This document shows, in pieces, positions 60,331 through 64,000 of a stretch of 64,000 bases of DNA. This DNA is from Streptomyces violaceoruber. Lineage in GTDB: Bacteria > Actinomycetota > Actinomycetes > Streptomycetales > Streptomycetaceae. Each line of letters starts with the position of its first letter. Within the stretch, counting starts at the first letter, position 1. Location: assembly GCF_033406955.1 (NCBI RefSeq), contig NZ_CP137734.1:6386001-6450000 (forward strand). The letters run 5' to 3'. The notes below the pieces were generated by a model. The model was given only the letters and a program-made list of their open reading frames with translations. It was not told where the DNA came from and did not search any database. A program made the translations under genes and the position numbers.

Positions 60331-60750
60331 GTGACCGGAACCATGCACACCAGGCCGGTGCGCGACGAGCAGCACTCCGTGGGCGAACTCGTCGGGCAGG
60401 CCACCGAACAGCTCTCCCGGCTCGTGCGCCAGGAAGTGGCCCTCGCCAAGATGGAACTGGCCGAGAAGGGCAAGCGCGCCGGGCGCGGCGGCGGAATGCT
60501 CGGTGCCGCGGGCGCCATCGCCTACGTGGGCCTGTTCGCCCTGGCCGGCACGGCCACCGCCGCGCTCTCGCTGGTACTGCCCGTCTGGGCCGCGGCGCTC
60601 ATCGTGACGGCGGCGCTCTTCGTGATCGCCGGCGTCCTGGCCATGGCCGGTCGCGCCCAGCTCCGCCGGGCCGTGCCACCCAAGCCCGAGGAGACCCTCG
60701 GCAGCGTCAGGGCCGACGTGGACCAGATCAGGGAAAGGGCACATCGATGA
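60331..60750 (+). CDS. phage-holin-X-like membrane protein
   Basis: A 139-residue protein of the actinobacterial holin-X superfamily: an N-terminal amphipathic segment (VGELVGQATEQLSRLVRQEV, ALAKMELAEKGKR) then two membrane helices (GAAGAIAYVGLFALAGTATA, VWAAALIVTAALFVIAGVLA) and a charged tail. Despite the name it is a chromosomal envelope protein, not part of a prophage. GTG at 60331 follows GAGGAGG. The stop overlaps the next gene by 4 nt; the pair is conserved in Streptomyces. Confidence 0.85.
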   Translation: MTGTMHTRPVRDEQHSVGELVGQATEQLSRLVRQEVALAKMELAEKGKRAGRGGGMLGAAGAIAYVGLFALAGTATAALSLVLPVWAAALIVTAALFVIAGVLAMAGRAQLRRAVPPKPEETLGSVRADVDQIRERAHR

Positions 60751-61211
60751 CCGACGCGACGAGCCGGGACGGTTCGAGGAGCGGCTCCACCGAGCAGCCG
60801 GTCGGCGGGGCCAAGGGCCCCGACGAGCTGCGGAGGCAGATCGAACAGACCCGCGGCCAGCTCGGCGACACCGTGGAGGAGCTGGCGGGCAAGGCCGACG
60901 TGAAGGGCCGCGCCAAGGCCCGGGCCGCCGACCTGAAGGACAAGGCGGGCGCGATGAGCGTCCAGTTGCGCAGTTCCGCCGCGCACGCCGGGCACACCGT
61001 GCACGACAAGGCGGGCCGGGCCGGGCACGCCGCGCACGCCAAGGCGGGCCGGGCCAAGAGTGCCGCGGAGCCGCACGCGCGGCCCGGGCGGGCGCGCGGT
61101 GCGGTGCGGGCGGGGCTCGGGCACCCGCGGGTCGTGCTGGCCGCCGGGGCCGCGGCGGGCGTGGTGGTCGCGGCGAGCCTCGTGCGGCGCCGGCAGCACG
61201 GGCACTGCTGA
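60747..61211 (+). CDS. DUF3618-type membrane-anchored protein
   Basis: A 154-residue protein. The N-terminal signature ELRRQIEQTRGQLGDTVEEL, then AGKADVKGRAKARA matches DUF3618, an amphipathic helix family. A repetitive middle (SAAHAGHTVHDKAGRAGHAA, HAKAGRAKSAAEPHARPG) is rich in alanine, histidine and basic residues, and a single membrane segment (VVLAAGAAAGVVVAASLV) lies near the C-terminus. It is coupled to the holin-X-like gene and probably acts with it at the membrane; function unknown. Confidence 0.8.
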   Translation: MTDATSRDGSRSGSTEQPVGGAKGPDELRRQIEQTRGQLGDTVEELAGKADVKGRAKARAADLKDKAGAMSVQLRSSAAHAGHTVHDKAGRAGHAAHAKAGRAKSAAEPHARPGRARGAVRAGLGHPRVVLAAGAAAGVVVAASLVRRRQHGHC

Positions 61212-61297
61212 GCGCGCGCACGGGAACGGCGTACGGGCGAGGGGCTCCGGACGGGGCCCCTCGCCCCATGTGTCTCCCCACCGGTGCCGGACGGGGC

Positions 61298-61321
61298 TTG
61301 ACCTCAACCTTGGTCGAGGTC
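61298..61321. promoter_or_regulatory. SoxR-like (MerR-family) operator upstream of ABM gene
   Basis: TTGACC at 61298 merges into a near-perfect dyad: GACCTCAACC (61300-61309), TT, GGTCGAGGTC (61312-61321), one mismatch. It aligns with the SoxR box CCTCAAGTTA.../TTGAGG, lying just after a -35 box as MerR-type activators require. Confidence 0.75.
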
Positions 61322-61368
61322 GGAGGGTGGTGCGTGCACCCGACGGAAACCGATCACTGGAGGCCGGC

Positions 61369-62076
61369 ATGACCCGCCGCACCGACACCCACCCCGACCT
61401 GGCCCGCCCCGACGCCTCGGCACCCTTCTTCAGCACCTGGCGGGTCGGCACCCCCGAGCGGCAGCGGCAGACCGTCGACGCCATCGCCCGTACCTGGGAG
61501 AGCCGGCCCTGGCCCGCCGAAGACCTGCGCGGTTACCACGTCTACACCGGGCACGACGGCAGCACGCTGCTGCACCACTCCCAGTGGGCGAGCGAGCAGG
61601 CGTACGAAGCCTTCGTCAAGACCCACCGGCAGGAGCGCGTCGACGAGATCGACACCGCCGTGCCGGGCATCGAACGGCTGGGGCTCGGCAGGTACCGGCG
61701 CTACCGCAGTACGGCCCGCGAGGACCGGGCGGCCGTCGTGCCCGGCTGCATCGTGATCGTCGACATCGAGTTCGAGGGGCCCGACCCCGACCGGCAGCGC
61801 GCCTGGGTCGACGCGGTCTTCGAGGCCCTGGAGAGCGAGCCGCACCCGCACCCCGGCGGCATCTCCGCCCACTTCCACCTCAGCACCGACGGCACGCGCG
61901 TGCTCAACTACGCCGAGTGGGAGAGCGCGCAGGCCCACCTCGACGCCCTGGCCGCACCCGGCGACGGTGTCGGCTCGACGACACCCCAGTGGGAGCGGGT
62001 GCAGAACTGGCCGGGCCTGACCGGGGGCGGCCGGGTCAGCCGCTACGATCACGCGCTGGGCCTGGTGCCCCGCTGA
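61369..62076 (+). CDS. double-ABM-domain monooxygenase-like protein
   Basis: A 235-residue protein with two antibiotic biosynthesis monooxygenase (ABM) repeats: first ending HDGSTLLHHSQWASEQAYEA then FVKTH, second with CIVIVDIEFEGPDPDRQRAW and VLNYAEWESAQAHLDALA. ABM folds oxidise aromatic or quinone substrates without cofactors, or bind heme. ATG at 61369 follows GGAGG. A SoxR-like operator lies upstream; in S. coelicolor one SoxR target encodes a monooxygenase at the corresponding locus (SCO1909 as I recall), suggesting a role against redox-cycling antibiotics. Confidence 0.85.
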   Translation: MTRRTDTHPDLARPDASAPFFSTWRVGTPERQRQTVDAIARTWESRPWPAEDLRGYHVYTGHDGSTLLHHSQWASEQAYEAFVKTHRQERVDEIDTAVPGIERLGLGRYRRYRSTAREDRAAVVPGCIVIVDIEFEGPDPDRQRAWVDAVFEALESEPHPHPGGISAHFHLSTDGTRVLNYAEWESAQAHLDALAAPGDGVGSTTPQWERVQNWPGLTGGGRVSRYDHALGLVPR

Positions 62077-62106
62077 CCCCCCGAACCCGCCCCCACCGGG
62101 GTCCTG

Positions 62107-63948
62107 TTACGGACGGAACCGCAGCACCTGCGGGTCGTGGTCGCTGATCTGGTCGTGGAACTCGGCGTTGACGTGCACGCTGTCGTAGGACAGGTGGCCG
62201 CCGCGGCGGACCGAGGGGCTGACCAGGATCTGGTCCAGGACCTGGCTGTTGCCCTGGTAGACGTACGAGTAGCGCTCGCTCCTCGGCAGCGACTTCACCG
62301 CCGACCACAGGGCCCCGTCACCCTCCAGGATGCGGGCGGTCCGCGAGAACTCGAAGTCGTTGATGTCACCGAGCGCGACGACGTCCGCGTTCTTCTGGGC
62401 GGCCAGGATCTCCTTGACGAAGGTGTTCACCACCTTCGCCTGGGCGTGGCGCTGGGTCTCCGAGCCGCGCGACGGCGGCTGGTACTGCGCCGTCAGACCC
62501 TGGTCGCCGCCCTTGGAGTTGAAGTGGTTGGCGACGACGAAGACCGTCCGGCCGCGGAAGACGAACTCGCCCGCCAGCGGCTTGCGGCTGTCCTCCCAGG
62601 CCTCGTTCGCCGGGTCCACCCGGCCGGGGGAGTGGGTCAGCGCCGCCTTGCCGCGCACCTTCCGCACCCCGGTCGCCGTGGTGGCGTCGCCGCCCGCGCG
62701 GTCGGTGAAGGAGACCCGCTCCGGGTTGAACAGGAACGCCTGCCGGATGTTGCCGCCGGGCTGCCCGCCGTCCGCCTTGTCGACCGGGTCGATGCCCCGC
62801 CAGTCGTAGCGCGGGCCGCCGGCCGCGACGATCGCGTCGATCAGCCTGCCGACCGTCGCGTCGGCCGCCACCGTGCCGTCGTCCGTGGCGCCGTTGTTGT
62901 CCTGGATCTCCTCCAGGGACACGATGTCGGGGGACTTCAGGCGGTGCACGATCGTCTCGGCGTGCGCGGTGAAGGTGTCGTCCGACGGGTCGAGGTTCTC
63001 GACGTTGTACGTCGCCACCGCCAGCTCGCGCGCGCTCTGCCGGCGCGTCGACTCGCGCTCCGTGCCGCCGCTCTCCAGGGCGCCGATCTCGCTCGCGACC
63101 AGGGTGTAGCCGCCGTACTGGTTGTAGTCCAGCGGACCGGCGGTGGTACCGGCGAGCGTGTCGCCCACGTCGGCGGCGGGGAAGTCGGCCGGCTTGCCCA
63201 GCGACTGGATCTGGAGCCGGCCGGTGTTCTGGTCGTCGTAGGAGCCGTAGACCGTGCCGCCGCGGCGGTTCGGGTTCTCCCAGGGCTTCACCGTGACCCA
63301 CAGCTCGGTGTACGGGTCCGAGGCGCCGACCACCCGGGCGTCGGCGACCCGGACGTTCATGCCCTCCAGGGACTCGTAGTAGTCCAGGGCGTACGTCCCC
63401 GGCCGCAGGGGCAGGGCGTTGACCGAGCCGTTCGCCGCCCCGTCGCCCTCGGGGGCGTACGCGCGGGGCACGGAGCGGGCGGAGACGGTCGTCGCGGCCG
63501 GGATCGCGTTGCCGCCCGAGACGACGGTGACCGTCGGGCGGGTGATCTCGGTCAGCGACTGGTTCCCCGACGACGTACCGCCGGGGACGTACTCCGAGAC
63601 CGTCCCGGAGACGGCGACCGCGTCTCCGACGGCGACCTCGGGGGCCCCGCTCGTGAAGACGAAGACGCCCTCGCTGGTGGCCGGATCCGCGTCCGGCAGC
63701 GGGTCCTGCATCCAGAAGCCCTTGGAGGAGCCGTAGCCGCGGACGCCGGTGACGATTCCGGCCACGTCCGTGACCTGCTCGCCGGCGTACGGCGACAGCC
63801 GGGTGCTGCCCTGGACGTCGTGGATCCGCACCGGGCCGGCCGCTGCGGAGGCGGCGTGCGCGGGCGTGGTGAGGACGACGGTGGACGCCGCCGAACAGAC
63901 GGCGGCGACGGTGAGCGCGGCGAGGCGCGCGGAGGACTTGCTGGCCAA
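62107..63948 (-). CDS. secreted endonuclease/exonuclease/phosphatase-family nuclease
   Basis: A 613-residue exported protein. A Sec signal (SARLAALTVAAVCSAASTVV, ending AHA) precedes an OB-like N-domain (PVRIHDVQGSTRLSPYAGEQ, VAGIVTGVRG) and the EEP nuclease domain: ATYNVENLDP, DIVSLEEIQDN with metal-binding glutamate, FVVANHFNSKGGDQG, VVALGDINDFEFSRT and the end HDQISDHDPQVLRFRP with the SDH catalytic motif. Extracellular DNase or phosphodiesterase activity is likely for scavenging. The TTG start at 63948 is supported by GGAGGG 6 nt upstream and is correct for the signal peptide; the frame from 63996 is not. Confidence 0.92.
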   Translation of the reverse strand: MASKSSARLAALTVAAVCSAASTVVLTTPAHAASAAAGPVRIHDVQGSTRLSPYAGEQVTDVAGIVTGVRGYGSSKGFWMQDPLPDADPATSEGVFVFTSGAPEVAVGDAVAVSGTVSEYVPGGTSSGNQSLTEITRPTVTVVSGGNAIPAATTVSARSVPRAYAPEGDGAANGSVNALPLRPGTYALDYYESLEGMNVRVADARVVGASDPYTELWVTVKPWENPNRRGGTVYGSYDDQNTGRLQIQSLGKPADFPAADVGDTLAGTTAGPLDYNQYGGYTLVASEIGALESGGTERESTRRQSARELAVATYNVENLDPSDDTFTAHAETIVHRLKSPDIVSLEEIQDNNGATDDGTVAADATVGRLIDAIVAAGGPRYDWRGIDPVDKADGGQPGGNIRQAFLFNPERVSFTDRAGGDATTATGVRKVRGKAALTHSPGRVDPANEAWEDSRKPLAGEFVFRGRTVFVVANHFNSKGGDQGLTAQYQPPSRGSETQRHAQAKVVNTFVKEILAAQKNADVVALGDINDFEFSRTARILEGDGALWSAVKSLPRSERYSYVYQGNSQVLDQILVSPSVRRGGHLSYDSVHVNAEFHDQISDHDPQVLRFRP

Positions 63949-64000
63949 CGGATCCCTCCGGGGATGTGACGTGGCGCGGGACTCTACGCGCGTCAATCTC

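Noticed and set aside
60331..60750. Prophage holin
   Set aside because: The holin-X label is a family name; no phage genes, integrase or att sites are nearby.

Overview
The window is chromosomal core DNA of a Streptomyces species (high-GC actinobacterium). Third codon positions are almost all G or C, GTG and TTG starts are common, coding strands switch often, and the set whiA, opcA, RbpA-family protein, SufR-led suf operon and mycothiol-type enzyme is actinobacterial. The gene order (uvrB ... uvrA ... uvrC-rapZ-yvcK-whiA ... gap-pgk-tpiA-secG ... zwf/tal/tkt ... ctaB/ctaA ... suf ... dapD) matches what I recall of the Streptomyces coelicolor SCO1966-SCO1908 segment, and in outline the Mycobacterium uvrC-to-suf segment. 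I saw no rRNA, tRNA, insertion sequence, prophage, CRISPR array or biosynthetic cluster.

Layout. 0.2-9.2 kb: MHYT membrane protein, uvrB, two TerD-family genes, a TerC-type manganese/tellurium-resistance transporter behind a predicted yybP-ykoY manganese riboswitch, a Ca2+/H+ antiporter and aroQ. 9.4-18.1 kb: a metallo-beta-lactamase-fold hydrolase, a mycothiol-type enzyme, uvrA, a sugar kinase-LacI pair with a double operator, a Tat/lipoprotein Rieske protein and an HTH regulator. 18.4-27 kb: uvrC-rapZ-yvcK-whiA operon and a large secreted M14 carboxypeptidase. 27-34 kb: gap, pgk-tpiA, secG, an RbpA-family protein, pgi, a membrane protein and a DsbA-like lipoprotein. 35-43 kb: the leftward tkt-tal-zwf-opcA-pgl pentose phosphate operon, and ctaB facing the other way.

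43-49 kb: small hypothetical gene, amidohydrolase, nucleotidyltransferase-like gene, ctaA with an ABC exporter pair, and an AAC(3)-type acetyltransferase. 49-56 kb: the complete sufR-B-D-Rieske-C-S-U-T iron-sulfur assembly operon. 56-64 kb: SMR exporter-TetR pair, dapD, an AlkD-like protein, small unknown genes, a DapA-family gene, a holin-X/DUF3618 pair, a double-ABM-domain monooxygenase behind a SoxR-like operator, and a secreted endonuclease/phosphatase-family nuclease.

The most notable result is regulatory. All three uvr genes and the TerD operon have the same promoter shape: a TGTCRGT-type -35 block, exactly 7 nt, then TANNNT. This is the RecA-independent DNA-damage promoter (RecA-NDp, read by PafBC). 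It makes uvrB and uvrC leaderless and places a TerD protein fused to a degenerate FtsK/HerA-like domain in the predicted DNA-damage regulon. Other strong signals are a riboswitch whose P1 strand is an exact 10-nt complement of the terC ribosome-binding site, a CAAC-N6-GTTG SufR operator on the sufR start, a SoxR-like box, and a 30-bp LacI-family palindrome. All function calls come from reading sequence by eye; no database search was run.
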